Assembly: GCA_037176845.1 (NCBI GenBank)
Contig: JAYKXP010000012.1
Coordinates: 62,001 to 126,000 of the forward strand
Source: Paramarasmius palmivorus
Lineage: Eukaryota > Basidiomycota > Agaricomycetes > Agaricales > Marasmiaceae
DNA: 64,000 bases
Reading direction: 5' to 3'
Position 1 is the first letter of the stretch; each line of letters starts with the position of its first letter. The position numbers were made by a program, and so were the translations under genes. The notes beneath the pieces are model-generated. The model worked only from the letters and a program-made list of their open reading frames with translations, was not told the DNA's origin and did not search any database. Below are positions 13,657-24,458 of this stretch, one piece after another.

Positions 13657-15839
13657 TTACAAGAGAATTTGTGCAAAGTATTTCTTTACACCGGAGGCGT
13701 CCTTCGCTACTGCACCGATGTACTTTCCGGAAACGTCAGCGACAGTGATAAATGAAGCTTGAGAACACTTACTCCGTCTGGTCTAATTATTACAATCCAC
13801 GCCTCGCCTTCCTTCACCTTATAATGTTTATACGCATGGCCGTCCCTATCCACGAGTGTGTGATTTGCGTCACTTTCTTTTGGTGATTTCGTTCCCTGAG
13901 GGTAGATAACAGCGCTCGTAACCGACCCCTCTGGACAAACAAAAGAATCCAGAAGTTTTGTGGCGCCTTCCTCGTTAGAAAACACCAATACCATGTGGCG
14001 GCTAGGGCTGAACAAATCAAACAGTCTCTTCTCCTTTTCGTTCCAAACCAACCCGGGTGCGTCACTCGCTCGGTCTCCAGCATGGGCACTCCCATCGTGG
14101 CCGGAACGATACGGGTCAACAGGCTCACTCGTGTCTGTGTATCGTTCGTCCACGATAATTGGACTCCCACGATAGTTGACGCCGAATTGTCGTAGCTCCC
14201 AACCACGGACCCAGGCTTCATTGTTAGCAATAGCGGTATCAAACGTTTTATGCATGAGATCGGTAGTCTTGTTCAGCATAGATGCGATGACGGGCAAACG
14301 CTCGGTGGTGTAGGAGTCGAGTAAGGAAGTAGGTGCCAGGCCCTTGTGTACCAAAGCAAGTTTCCAGCCCAGGTTTACCTAAAACGCGCAAGTGATAAGG
14401 TAAGACGACCACTAGGAAATGCAAGCGGCGAAATCAACTCACGGAATCTTGGACGCCCGAGTTCATCCCTTGTCCTCCTGTAGGGCTATGGACGTGTGCT
14501 GCGTCTATGAAAATATTAGTGTTCTACCTCGAAAGTCAGAGCGATAATACAGACCTCCGGCGACAAAGACTCGCCCTTCTCCAAACTTGTCAACCATCCT
14601 GATATTTGCTCTTGAAGGCAGGTTTAGTTTCCAGAAACGAGAGCGTTTCAGGTTAAGAACATACCTCCAGGGAGCAGCCGCTCTCAGTTCACCATATTCA
14701 AACTTCTTCTTGCCGATCGTTTCAAATATTAAGTTCAGTAACGCATCCCTATCAGATGCAGCCTTCACAACATCTACGTTCTTTCCCCCAAACGCAAGCC
14801 AATGATTTTTCTTCCCTTTTCTCTCATAGGGCCGTATTGCAAGCCTATGGGATTGCTTGTTAGTTGCATGTGAGCGTTAGAACGAGATTACCGTACATCT
14901 TGTCTGCAAAGCTACCCCAAACAGTCCAATGCTGGATCCAGCTGCGTTAGTACTAGCATTTCACGAAGAACAACAGGAATTTACCTCAAGTTCCGATCCA
15001 CCCAATACTTCGATGTCACCAATAACCATTGTATTCTCCTCCACAGTTTCGCCCAGGAATGTCAGTCCGAGGTTCTTTCGAACGATACTGTGCGCACCGT
15101 CCGTACCGACGAGCCAGTCGAAGCGACTGTTTTCCTCGACGCCTGTACTGACATTTCGAATGTGAGCGACAACATGGTCATGATGTGGCTCGAAGGACGC
15201 GAGTTCGGTGGATAATTCAACAGCGCAATTGTACTCCTTCGATAGGACCTCTCTTAAGACGGCTAGATGGTCTTCTTGACCAAAGATGACTGAATTAATC
15301 TTACTTTGAATTAACGTTTGGATAAGGAAAACAGCATAAGAGACACGCACTCGATAGTATTCGGGTTTCTCTTCCATCGTTTCGGCAACAAGACGTGCTG
15401 GAGGCTCTTCACCATCGACTTCTGGCGAAGGGCGCAATTGTATTTTTGGTACGGGTGTCGCTTCTTCTTCGATCTGAGGAAGAATCCCAAGAATTTTGTA
15501 ATGTTCCAGGGTACGAGGCTAAGATGGAATCTTTCAGAAATGAAACTCTCACCATTTGTCCTCACAACGTACCGTAATACCAGCACCTCGTTGACCGATC
15601 ATATGACTAAGTGCTTTGTCTATTAGTCGAACTGATACGCCATTGCGGAGGAGTGTTAACGCCAGAACAAGACCTAGAGCGCAACATATTTCTGTCAGTC
15701 GAACTGCTCTTCGCCGGGTGGTGAGTCCTACCTGAAGGTCCCGCACCAACCTAATGAAACGTAGACATGAGTGAATTATTTAGAAAACAGTTAAGATGAA
15801 GCGTACAATGAGGACGTTTGAATGATTGTTTGACTGCAT
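13657..15839 (-). CDS. FAD-dependent aromatic monooxygenase, copy 1 (phenol-hydroxylase/PHBH fold)
   Basis: Class A flavoprotein monooxygenase expected to hydroxylate a phenolic or other aromatic substrate using NAD(P)H and O2. A Rossmann GxGxxG segment (VGAGPSG) sits on a 19-nt micro-exon (15732-15750). It is followed by the DG motif (GTDGAHSIVRK near 15090) and the GD/FAD-ribityl motif (FVAGDAAHVHSPTGGQG, split by an intron near 14510-14555). The C-terminal part (about 13740-14260) resembles the thioredoxin-like dimerisation domain of phenol 2-monooxygenases (SAHAGDRASDAPG, then LFSPSRHMVLVFS), ending YFAQILL. The length of roughly 550 residues fits the family. No signal peptide, so cytosolic. 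Start is MQSNN, as in copy 2. Where copy 2 reads GAGVM this copy reads GAGIT; otherwise it looks intact. The substrate cannot be inferred. Confidence 0.85.
15732..15750 (-). other. 19-nt micro-exon encoding the FAD GxGxxG loop (copy 1)
   Basis: The exon GTTGGTGCGGGACCTTCAG is bounded by an AG acceptor and a GTAGGA donor. It joins in frame to exon 1 (MQSNNHSNVLI) and exon 3 (LVLALTLLRNGV), giving the uninterrupted FAD-binding loop. Confidence 0.8.
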
Positions 15840-16599
15840 ATTAGTGACAGAGATGAGAAGCTGATGAGGGCGATGCCTTTGTTCACCTTGATATACTAAC
15901 TTTGACGGATAATAGCGGCTAATTTCCGACGGGCACCATCGGACTCGGATGAAACTGGAACGATTGATAGCACCTTGTTGAGACTTCGCAGCTGCCGACT
16001 TGACGCGTCGTACTACATACACCCGGCAAAGCTGTATGAAGGAGTAGCTGAGTCTCTCCCGACTCGGAGTAGATCCGACTCAGGGCCTTGACTGTTTAGT
16101 ACATTCAGTGGGTACCCCCGCAGGCACGAGCTGGGCTAGAGAGCGACGTCTTTGACCTCTAGCACCAGATTAGGTATCATCCTAGGTAGAGCGATGTCGA
16201 GAGGTTTCCCCACCGTTCACCTGATGGAGGTTTTTTTGACGTTGCTGTCAATGTGTGCCTGATGATTTCGTCAGGTAGTCACCACGCCTGTACTTTCACA
16301 TCACGAGATCGAAGTGCCCTTCGAGGACGCGCTTAAATCGGCTAAGTAGGCCCGAGTAAAATAGTCTTCACACATACACCTTCATATCGAGCGCGTTAAC
16401 CTAGTATCATTCAGTAACTACCGATTGAACAATGTGGTCAACGATCAACATTGTGAATGCGACGTTCGGGGTCATAACACTTTGCTCGCCCATAGTACTC
16501 CCATTATACCATGTACATAACCACGTATCAAGTACCAAAAGTATTCATATAGTGTCCTTCCGTGCTTTGCTTTAGTCCTGATATCGAAACCAGATGGTT
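15840..16599. other. spacer between the tandem monooxygenase genes
   Basis: 760 bp between the start of copy 1 and the stop of copy 2; it must hold the promoter of copy 1 and the 3' end of copy 2. No coding frame was recognised and no clear TATA box was seen. Confidence 0.5.
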
Positions 16600-18780
16600 T
16601 TACACAAGAATTCCGGCGAAGTACTTTCTTATGCCTGGAGCATCTTTCGCTACAGCGCCGATATACTATTGAAGATGGTCAGTCACATCGAGAAAGTGAG
16701 AGCTTATAATCACTTACACCATCGGGTCTAATAACCACAGCCCATGTCTCACCGGCTTTTACACTGTAATGTTTATATGCAAAGCCATCTCCATCCACGA
16801 ATGTGTAATCAGCGCTGGAACTCTCTGAGGGATCCGTACCCTGAGGGTGTATGACCACCGTGGTAGCCATACCTTCAGGGCAATCCAGGGAGTCCAAGAT
16901 GTTCTTGGCGCCAGCTGCATCGGAGAAAACCAGTATTGTATGACGAACCGGACTGAACAAGTCAAACAGCCTCTTCTTCTCCCCGTCTGAGATCATTCCG
17001 GGTGCATCGTACGCCCTGTCTCCAGCATGGGCGCTCCCATCTTGCCCAGAACGATATGGATCAACAGGCTCGCTGATGTCTGTGTATCGCTCGTCCACAG
17101 TAATTGGACTTCCACGATAGTTGACACCGAATTGGCGTAGGTCCCACCCACGCACCCAAGCTTGGCTATCAGCTGCGCTGGAGATTGTGAATGTCTTGTG
17201 CATGAGGTCTGTGGTCTTGTTTAGCATGGATGCGATGACTGGTAGACGTTCGGTGGTGTAGGACTCAAGCAGGGAATGGGGTGCTTTCCCTTTGTGAACC
17301 AAAGCAAGTTTCCAGCCCAGGTTTACCTAAAAATGCGTGAGTAATGAGCCCAAGGCTACGGAAAAGTGGTAGAGGTTACTCACGGAGTCCTGAACGCCCG
17401 AGTTCATCCCTTGACCTCCCGTGGGGCTGTGTACGTGTGCTGCGTCTGTGATAGAGGTATCAGCTAGCCATTCACCGTGAGCTTCCGATCATGGATACAC
17501 ACCTCCCGCGACGAAGACCCGCCCTTCTCCAAACTTATTGACCATTCGAATGTTCGCTCTTTATTACAGGATCGGTTATTTGTAACAAGCGCATTTAAGA
17601 CCGTGGGCTTACCTCCATGGAGCAGCTGCTCTCAGCTCACCGTGCTCGTATTTCTTCTTTCCAATAGTTTCGTGCATATATTTCAGTAACACCTCCCTGT
17701 CAGCCGCAGCCTTGTGGACATCTACGTTCTTACCCCCGAGAACCAACCAGTGGTAGTTCTTTCCTTTGCGTTGGTAGGGACGTAAGGTAAGCCTGTTGTT
17801 GATGTTAGCCATACAAAATGGGGCAATGGCAAGAAGTGTGCCTACATCTTGTCTCCGTAGCTACCCCAGACTGTCCAATACTAATGCCGTGATATGAGGG
17901 CCACCCCACAGCCGATAAAGAAAGAACGTACCTTCATGTCAGGTCCGTCTAAAACCTCAATGTCCCCAATGACTAGCGTGTTTGCTTCGACAGTCTCGCC
18001 GAGGAATGACAACCCGAGCTTCTTTCGGACGACACTATGTGCGCCGTCTGTGCCAACTAACCAGTCGAACTGAGCGTCTTGCTCAATGCCAGTCTTGACG
18101 TCCCTAGTGCGGACAGCGACGCGGTCAGGATATTGCTCGAAAGAAACGAGTTCCGTAGATAATTCGACAGTGCAATTGTAATCCTTGGATAGGATATTCC
18201 GCAATACAGCTTGGTGGTCCTCTTGGCCAAACATCGCACCATTGATCTAGTACTTGGTCAATGTTTGAAGAAGGTAAGAATATATAACTACGTTACCCTA
18301 TAGAATTCGGGCTTCGCTTCGAAGACCTCCATCATGTCTCGTTCCTGGGGTTCTTCGCCATCAACTTCGGGTGAGGAGTAGACTCGTATCCTTGGTATGG
18401 GCGCTTGCCCCTTCTCAATTTCGGGAAGAATACCTAGAATCTTGTAAAGTTCCAGAGTACGGGGCTGGTGCAAAATCATTTCAGGAGTGAAACAGAAGGA
18501 CTTTGTATTCTACGTACCATTACGCCAGCGCCTCGTTGGCCAACCATATGAACGGGTGCCTTGTCTATAATTCGGACGGGTACACCATTTCGTAGGAGTG
18601 ACAATGCTAAAACGAGACCTGGGTGCTTTGTGTTAGTGAAATGAGCCTTCGATGATAAAAATGTTGGGCTACCTGAAGGTCCTGCGCCAACCTAACAAAA
18701 GCGGTCAGCATGACGTTGATAAATCAGACAGACAACGAGATGCGTACGATGAGAACGTTTGGGTTATTGTTCGACTGCAT
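16600..18780 (-). CDS. FAD-dependent aromatic monooxygenase, copy 2 (phenol-hydroxylase/PHBH fold)
   Basis: Close paralogue of the gene at 13657-15839, with the same exon order, same strand and nearly the same span. Visible motifs are VGAGPSG on a 19-nt micro-exon (18673-18691), GQRGAGVM, the DG motif GTDGAHSVVRK (near 18035), the GD motif VAGDAAHVHSPTGGQGMNSG around 17400-17510, and a C-terminal thioredoxin-like domain ending KYFAGILV. It presumably catalyses NAD(P)H- and FAD-dependent hydroxylation of an aromatic compound. The reading frame is open through all deduced exons, so the copy looks functional. The start MQSNN is conserved between copies. Together the two form a tandem duplication, a pattern common for catabolic or secondary-metabolism flavoenzymes in mushrooms. 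Confidence 0.85.
18673..18691 (-). other. 19-nt micro-exon encoding the FAD GxGxxG loop (copy 2)
   Basis: GTTGGCGCAGGACCTTCAG between an AG acceptor and a GTAGCC donor, at the same position and phase as in copy 1. Without it the Rossmann loop is lost. Confidence 0.8.
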
Positions 18781-19276
18781 ATCAAAGAGTGAAGATGGGA
18801 AGTTGGTCGTAGACACCGGTTCGATCACCTTGATATACTCTGGCGGATAATAGCGGCTATTACTATGGACTGGAGTCAATTTCAGCAACGGTGGATATCG
18901 GAATAGAACCGTAAAGTGACACGGGCGATTGAATGCTCCCGCATGAACTCGAGTCACTCGGGCTTAAGGGAGATCTATTGCTGAGCATTGAGCACTGGTC
19001 CGACAAAAAATCGGGGCAGCTCATACTGATTTCGTCTCGCTTGAAGGTACAACAATGCTGCTTAGCGAGACTATGGTATGTTAATAAAGCAGGGTCCAAC
19101 ATCGATTCACACTCACGGAAACAGGCGTAATGAGATGCAAATGAGACGATCATGACCGCCGGAACTTGAAAGCAAAGCTGGGGTTAGGGTCAGAAGAAAG
19201 CACTCTTTTCGGCCCATTTTCCCATCACCCTTCTTCATTGCGAGCCCCCACTCCATCCTCACTACCGCGTACTTCC
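18781..19276. other. divergent intergenic region
   Basis: Lies between the start of monooxygenase copy 2 (minus) and the unknown gene at 19277 (plus), so it likely holds two promoters. No TATA-like box stands out. Confidence 0.4.
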
Positions 19277-20415
19277 ATGTGGTCCTCGACTATTCAAAGG
19301 ATACTCAGCTCATCTATCTCTTCTACATTCGCGTCGCCGTCCATCTCAGACAACTCGACATTTCTTGCTCGCTCTACGCGATACCTTCCTGGAATGTTCT
19401 GGCGCCAATTTGTCGCAAAATGTGTCCTTTTTGATCTCTTAGAGCCACAGGTGCAAGGGGAAGAGGGAGCTGCGGGTGAACGCCGACGTATCGTTCGCAT
19501 GGACGAGATGGGATTAGGCGGGATTGTCATGTACGCGGTACCCCAAAATTGGACACTGGAACGGGTGTTTGGCGTTGAGAGGCAGCATGGCGGTATGGGC
19601 GAGCAAGAGTTTCTGGACGGAATTCAGGTGGAACTGGCGTATACACCACTTTACGCGTGTACCTCCTTCGTCGTGAGTCGTATGCTTCTTTTTGATCCCT
19701 TCCTAATGATCACGTCTTCTTGGTAGACTGGACAAGTCATGACTGCGTATTTACATGGCACGGACCCTCCTATACCAGCATCGGCTGGCCTTGGATTCTC
19801 TGCTTCCTTCAGCTCGTTCGAGCATGGTATCAGGCTATCGAAACCGGTGTCTCTTTCTACTGCAAGGCAAAACCTCAAACGTCTCCCGCTTTCTGAATGT
19901 GCCTCTCGCTTCCGCGTAGAACACAACAGACTATCCTTGACACATTGTGTTGACGATGAGGAGGACGCAGAGGATCGGATCAAACATTTGCTGCTCGAAT
20001 CCGATGGTATAGACAGCCGTACGCCCATCGTCTCTGACTTTCCCTGTATCACTACATCACTCCCCGCATCTCCAGTCCCAATGGCTCTCTCAGTCTATAC
20101 TTTATCCACTCCTCTAAGTGACTTGGAAGAACTCTCACTTTCAGCGTCGTCCTCTTCGCTCAATGTCGAATCCTCAACACGTCCATCTCTTCTCTTACGT
20201 CAGCCGAATGGTTAGGCCCTCTTACCCCAGCGAAACCTCGATTCCCTCGTGTGGCTCTCCGAGTTTCTGGATCGGAAACCTCCGGCATTTTGTGTAGCTC
20301 ATCCTCCCAAGAGAGTTTCTCCTTGGAGCCTTCAAAAGTACTGAAACGCCTACCTGCTGGACGTGCACATAGTTTTGGTCGAGGAAAGGAAAACATACCG
20401 CCGGTTCGGTCTTGA
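19277..20415 (+). CDS. hypothetical protein, Ser-rich C-terminus
   Basis: I do not recognise a family. Proposed exons are 19277-19672, 19727-20210 and 20264-20415. The first intron is clear (GTGAGT donor, TAG acceptor). The second, 53 nt with a GTTAGG donor and GAG acceptor, is inferred because the upstream frame stops at 20213 while another frame stays open to 20415 and joins in phase. The N-terminal half is folded-looking (MFWRQFVAKCVLFDLLEP, then MDEMGLGGIVMYAVPQNWTL). The C-terminal half is Ser/Leu-rich with acidic patches and ends in a basic segment (GRGKENIPPVRS). No signal peptide or membrane segment was seen. The frame remains open upstream to 19166 but without an ATG, so the ATG at 19277 was chosen. 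Confidence 0.55.
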
Positions 20416-20564
20416 TTATAGGATTCTTCCTTCTTGTATAGCTCTGTATCTCATTCCTGTCGTTCCTTACAGGGTGTTGGATTTGTGTAACCATCAGTGT
20501 ACTATAGAAACACCATCCGGTGGATGTAATTGATATTTCTCATCACTGTACTTGTAAGGCCGAA

Positions 20565-21102
20565 TTAAACGACTGTAACTGTAATGTTGTCTGTTCCAAA
20601 CAATGGGGAACCACTCGCCTGTACAAGGCCGGTCAGGTATCATGACGACCAGTACAAGAAGTTTCAACACTTACACCGACAATCGTTAACCCAGCCAATC
20701 CAATCTGCGCCTGCCCTTTAGGAAAATCAGCAGGGATCGCAACCGTGAAGTTCTGGTGCGGTGGCAAGCTAAACGCTTCGGTGGAGTACTGAGGATTGTA
20801 TGGTCCCTGGTACAGAATGGTGCCCAAGACAGAGTTGGGGGCGAAGCAACCAGAAGCGGAGGAGCTGCAGGATTGGATACCTAAAGCGATTCCGACCGGG
20901 TCGATGTTGGACGTTGAGGGCTGGAGAAAGTCAGAAACGGAAGGATTCAAGCATTCGGGACACTTTAGCTTGCCTGAGTATCTACACGAATCAAGAGCTC
21001 TTGACCTGCGGTAACGGATGCACCGTCAACAGGATCGCCAATACTTGCCCGTTGAGCAAGTGCGGTGGTGATGAGGGCAGCGAAGACGAAGGGGAATTTC
21101 AT
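20565..21102 (-). CDS. small secreted protein
   Basis: Three exons: 20986-21102, 20675-20930 and 20565-20618. The protein begins with a signal peptide (MKFPFVFAALITTALAQ), followed by a compact domain of about 120 residues starting RASIGDPVDGASVTAGQELL. It has two cysteines (IQSCSSSASGCF), a proline/aromatic-rich middle (QGPYNPQYSTEAFSLPP) and the end NITVTVV. The SIGDPxDGxSVTAGxxL opening resembles the start of Kre9/Ig-like domains in fungal surface proteins, but there is no Ser/Thr stalk or GPI tail, so a soluble secreted protein is likely. Function unknown. Confidence 0.7.
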
Positions 21103-21128
21103 TGAACTGATGGGGTACACCATTCCTC

Positions 21129-21148
21129 CTGAGGCCTGAGGCCTGAGG
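21129..21148. repeat. short tandem repeat TGAGGCC
   Basis: Three tandem near-copies of a 7-bp unit just upstream of the TATA box of the small secreted protein gene. Confidence 0.6.
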
Positions 21149-21150
21149 TT

Positions 21151-21158
21151 TTATATAT
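21151..21158 (-). promoter_or_regulatory. TATA box of the small secreted protein gene
   Basis: On the minus strand the sequence reads TATATAAAA, about 50 bp before the ATG at 21102, a normal position for a fungal TATA box. Confidence 0.55.
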
Positions 21159-22399
21159 TTCTAAAAATTTCTCAGGAACACGACGGGGTTTACAGTCCGA
21201 CAGTGGTGGAGCAGCGACGCTCCATGACTGGGAATTCCAAGCGATGACGGAGACGTAACGTTATACTGTAATGAGCGCGTCAGACGGATTTTCCATCATT
21301 TCCGAGTCTACTCGGCTTTAGCAGGGAAATGTTTTGCTATATTTGGCTCGTTAACATATAGAACAAATGACTATGAAGTAGTTATAATTCTGGGACTCAA
21401 TTTTATAGTGCGTGCAAGTTCAAGACTAAAGGTGAACCATCCTGGGCATGAAGACGAATGAAGGTCAGCAGATCGACGAAACCATGGAGCATCTAACCAA
21501 GAAAAAGAAGCCGAGGGAAAAACGATCTTCCGTATTCGAAGCAAGTGGTGGCATGATCCGAGCTGCGGTTACCAAAGCACTGCTGGTGGCTGGGCCATTC
21601 CATGAAGATGTGAAACGAAGCAGAGTGAGCTTCCTGGGGCTTCTCATACGGTTAACCAAAGCCGCGCTTTCTGTCTTCTATCTTCTTCACCTGCAAGGGG
21701 CGAAGGAAAGACAGGGTTGTCTTGCTTGATTGAACGTCAAGGCTCGTCAAGCTTCGGCTGTTTCGTCCACTGTGTACAGTTAGGTGTGTTCGAAGATCGA
21801 AGTCTGCAAATCAGTTCCGTCTTCTGCGAGGGAGTGTGGTTGCCGGAGATCGTCTGCGTGTCGAAGACCTAGAACTCTGTTAGAGCTTCATTACTACGTG
21901 GCTGAAGATGACGTACCATTGACGTCTGCTTGCCCTATGGACGGCCCCCGTGTCGCGGTTCATAAGATTGCCATCATTCACAGGAACATTCTTGGAGGAT
22001 GCGTTCTTGTGTTACCATAAAACTTAGAAGGTAGTGAGCCGTTGAACTGCTACGTATCATCCTCGAGGAAACTGTTAGGGCTTGATCAGTAGAGGGAGCA
22101 AACACTCACCCATGACCACTTTCTGCGTTAATCGACACTAGGCTGGAAGGCGAGGTCTTTGCAAGAACCGCTCAAGGCCCACAGGGGTCGGGAGCCGGTA
22201 GACAAGGTTAGTGGGGATATCGAGCCCAACAGGATATCGAAGAAACGCTCAGCGCCCACGTAAAACAAGGAGACAGGATAGATAGGATAAAAGGTGTCAA
22301 TTGTTGGGCTACCTATCATTTAAGCAACAAAAGGTATGGTCCGAGAGCTATACATTGACCCAGTCACATTTGATCGAGGCTCAGGGACATGGTTCGGTA
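21159..22399. other. intergenic region
   Basis: No convincing gene. A 93-codon frame (21448-21729, plus strand, Lys-rich then hydrophobic) is the only candidate, without recognisable domain or splice support. The right end may contain additional 3' coding sequence of the NF-YC gene. Confidence 0.4.
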
Positions 22400-23233
22400 T
22401 TAGTGGTTCGGCGGTGGAAGTAGGGTTCCAAACTAGATCGTTCCAGACATCAGGTCAAATTCGTGCATGCTAAAAGTATCTCACCTGGTCTATCCCATTA
22501 GAGGTTTCTTCGCCATTTGGGTGGTCCATGTTCAACGGGAGATGCGGTACCTCGCTCGACATCTAGAAAGACAAAAATAAGATACTGGTCAAGTACTATC
22601 AAGAAACAACGCGTACCTGGTCCCCTTTCAGGCCTTCGGCATCATTCGTTGACTTTCTCATACCGGACCCTCCTGTACGCGATGATATTGGTTCTTCTCG
22701 AGGGACGATATCGATTAGAAAGTCGAACTGGTCTGATTTGCTGAGCGCCTGTGCAATATCGGATCGTGAAAGTGTTCTTCGTTTATTGGAGTCTGCTATA
22801 ATGAAGGCGCGCGCGGTTATCTCTGCTATGAAAACTTTAAATGTGTCAGTCTCAACCATCCTGAGAGAAAGAGAGCAAGTAACGCACTTTCGCATGCTTT
22901 GCAAAACAGAATCGGGGCTATCACATATGTTCATTATTGCCCTAATCCGGTCAAGGACGACGAAGGGGTCGTACCATCTGCTGCTATCATCTTGAATCCA
23001 ACGCCTCAATTGAGGTGAACGACATAATCTAGGGAAAATGTTCTGACTTTGACTTCGGGATCGCTCTTCATGACTTTCTTGATCCTGGCTAGTGGTAAAG
23101 CGGGATGACGGTAGTCTGGAGTTTCTTCCTCTGCTGTTTGAATTTGACGTTGCCAAAAGCTCTGCAGAAACTCATTGAGAGGCTGGCCAGAATGAACGAA
23201 GGGTTGTGAGGACGACTGGGGTGACTGGGACAT
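22400..23233 (-). CDS. HAP5: CCAAT-binding transcription factor subunit NF-YC (HAP5)
   Basis: Histone-fold subunit of the heterotrimeric CCAAT-box binding complex (NF-Y/Hap2-3-5), which pairs with NF-YB and recruits NF-YA in the nucleus. The deduced protein has [13 protein letters not shown], then [40 protein letters not shown] and [15 protein letters not shown], ending in [12 protein letters not shown]. This is the complete conserved NF-YC core. It is recovered only by splicing three short introns: one after DPEVK, one inside MIAADA, one inside KACEIF. The tail after the core is short and poorly conserved. Its last exon is uncertain: one model stops at 22400 (PPPNH), and another frame stays open to about 22319. 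The start MSQSPQSS lies just before the conserved region. Confidence 0.9.
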
Positions 23234-23455
23234 GGAAGTTCTGAACCAGAAGAAATCGTAACCTTAACCTAAATGTTCAACGGATGGTCTAGACCTGTTT
23301 CGCTCGTACAATACAGTAACATTGGATAAATATATATATATTTGAATCGTCCGCAACAGTCCATTATACTAGTACTAGCGATCTTTTCCACTGGTACTTC
23401 TACAATATGGAAACTGTCAGCTATCAGAAATACTACAAAAGATACATAACGTACC

Positions 23456-24401
23456 TCAAAGAGACAGAGCAGAAACAGAAACAGGATCTGTGGGGATACC
23501 GAAAGTTCCACTGGCAGTCCCAGTACCAGCAGGTACAGATAATCCGGAGCTGGAAGGAACTGCGAATGAACTGCTGGTAGGAACGGCAGCACTAGAAAAC
23601 CCCGTGCTCGTACGGATAATAGGACCGCTAGCTGTCGCAGCAGGCCCACAGACACAGGTCATAACACCCGAGGGCTCTACAACAGGAGGTACAAGCGAAG
23701 GCCTGGTAAACACTGCTGAAGAGAGAGCTGAAGAGGTAATATCATCACCTCCGCGGCCTTGGCGTCGACGAGCCAATTTGCGGTGCTTCACAATATCGTC
23801 GTCGTCAGTTGTGGTGGTATCATCATCGTCGTCTCCGGCTTCGACTGTACCATCGTCATCGTCTCCGGCCTCAGCTGTGCCGTCGTCGTCGTCGTCCTCC
23901 ACTTCACCGTCATCATCGTCATCCCCTTTACCACCGTGACCACGTCCACGTCGACGAGGAACCAGTACAGCATGACGAGGGAGAACGGAGGCGGAAGCTG
24001 AAGCTACTGAGCTAGTAGCAGTGGCAATTCCAGAGGACACGCTGAGTGTGAACGATGATACTGGCGCTGATGATACTACCACTGAGGTGGCACTAGCAAA
24101 TGTCGATGTAACGGAGGCTGTAGCCGATGCAGGCCCACAAACACAAGTGAAGGTATTGGTGGGGGCTGGAAGGAAGATGGTTTCGGTGGAGGTAGCTCCG
24201 ACGATGCAACCAGTGTCGGTTGCAGTGGCAGAATCATCATTGGTAGTGGTGGTTCCAGCAGTAAAGGAGGAGCTCTGCAGATGGCAGATAAGATTAACGA
24301 CAAATGGTAGTAGTGAAAGAACGTACAGGGAATCCCGTAACAGCTGCTTGAGTGTAAGAGAGGGCTGAGAGGATGATCAAGGCGGAGGTGTATGGCTTCA
24401 T
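23456..24401 (-). CDS. secreted Ser/Thr-rich protein with poly-Asp core and two CVCGPA repeats
   Basis: Two exons, 24327-24401 and 23456-24274. Signal peptide MKPYTSALIILSALSYTQA. The mature protein has three parts: a Ser/Thr/Val-rich stretch with a TCVCGPA motif; a central block bounded by basic clusters (PRRRGRGHGG at one side, KHRKLARRRQGRGG at the other) holding imperfect repeats of the type DDDDGTAEAG and DDDDGTVEAG; and a second Ser/Thr-rich stretch with TCVCGPA again. The dibasic and RRR sites fit Kex2 processing in the Golgi, which would release the acidic centre. No GPI tail or membrane helix was seen. Family unknown. The stop is directly followed by a strong GTACGT donor, suggesting an intron in the 3' UTR. 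Confidence 0.75.
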
Positions 24402-24451
24402 CGTGTTCTTGCAATGCTTCCTGTCGTGGAAATTGTCCTAGAGGTATGGCC

Positions 24452-24458
24452 CTTTATA
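24452..24458 (-). promoter_or_regulatory. TATA box of the poly-Asp secreted protein gene
   Basis: TATAAAG on the minus strand, about 50 bp upstream of the ATG at 24401. Confidence 0.55.

Noticed and set aside
21448..21729. 93-codon Lys-rich frame in the spacer before NF-YC
   Set aside because: No homology recognised, no splice or promoter support; listed only as gap content.
23490..24015. Long antisense frames opposite the poly-Asp protein gene
   Set aside because: They arise from the repetitive GAC/GTC codons of the acidic tract; the minus-strand frame has the signal peptide and intron.
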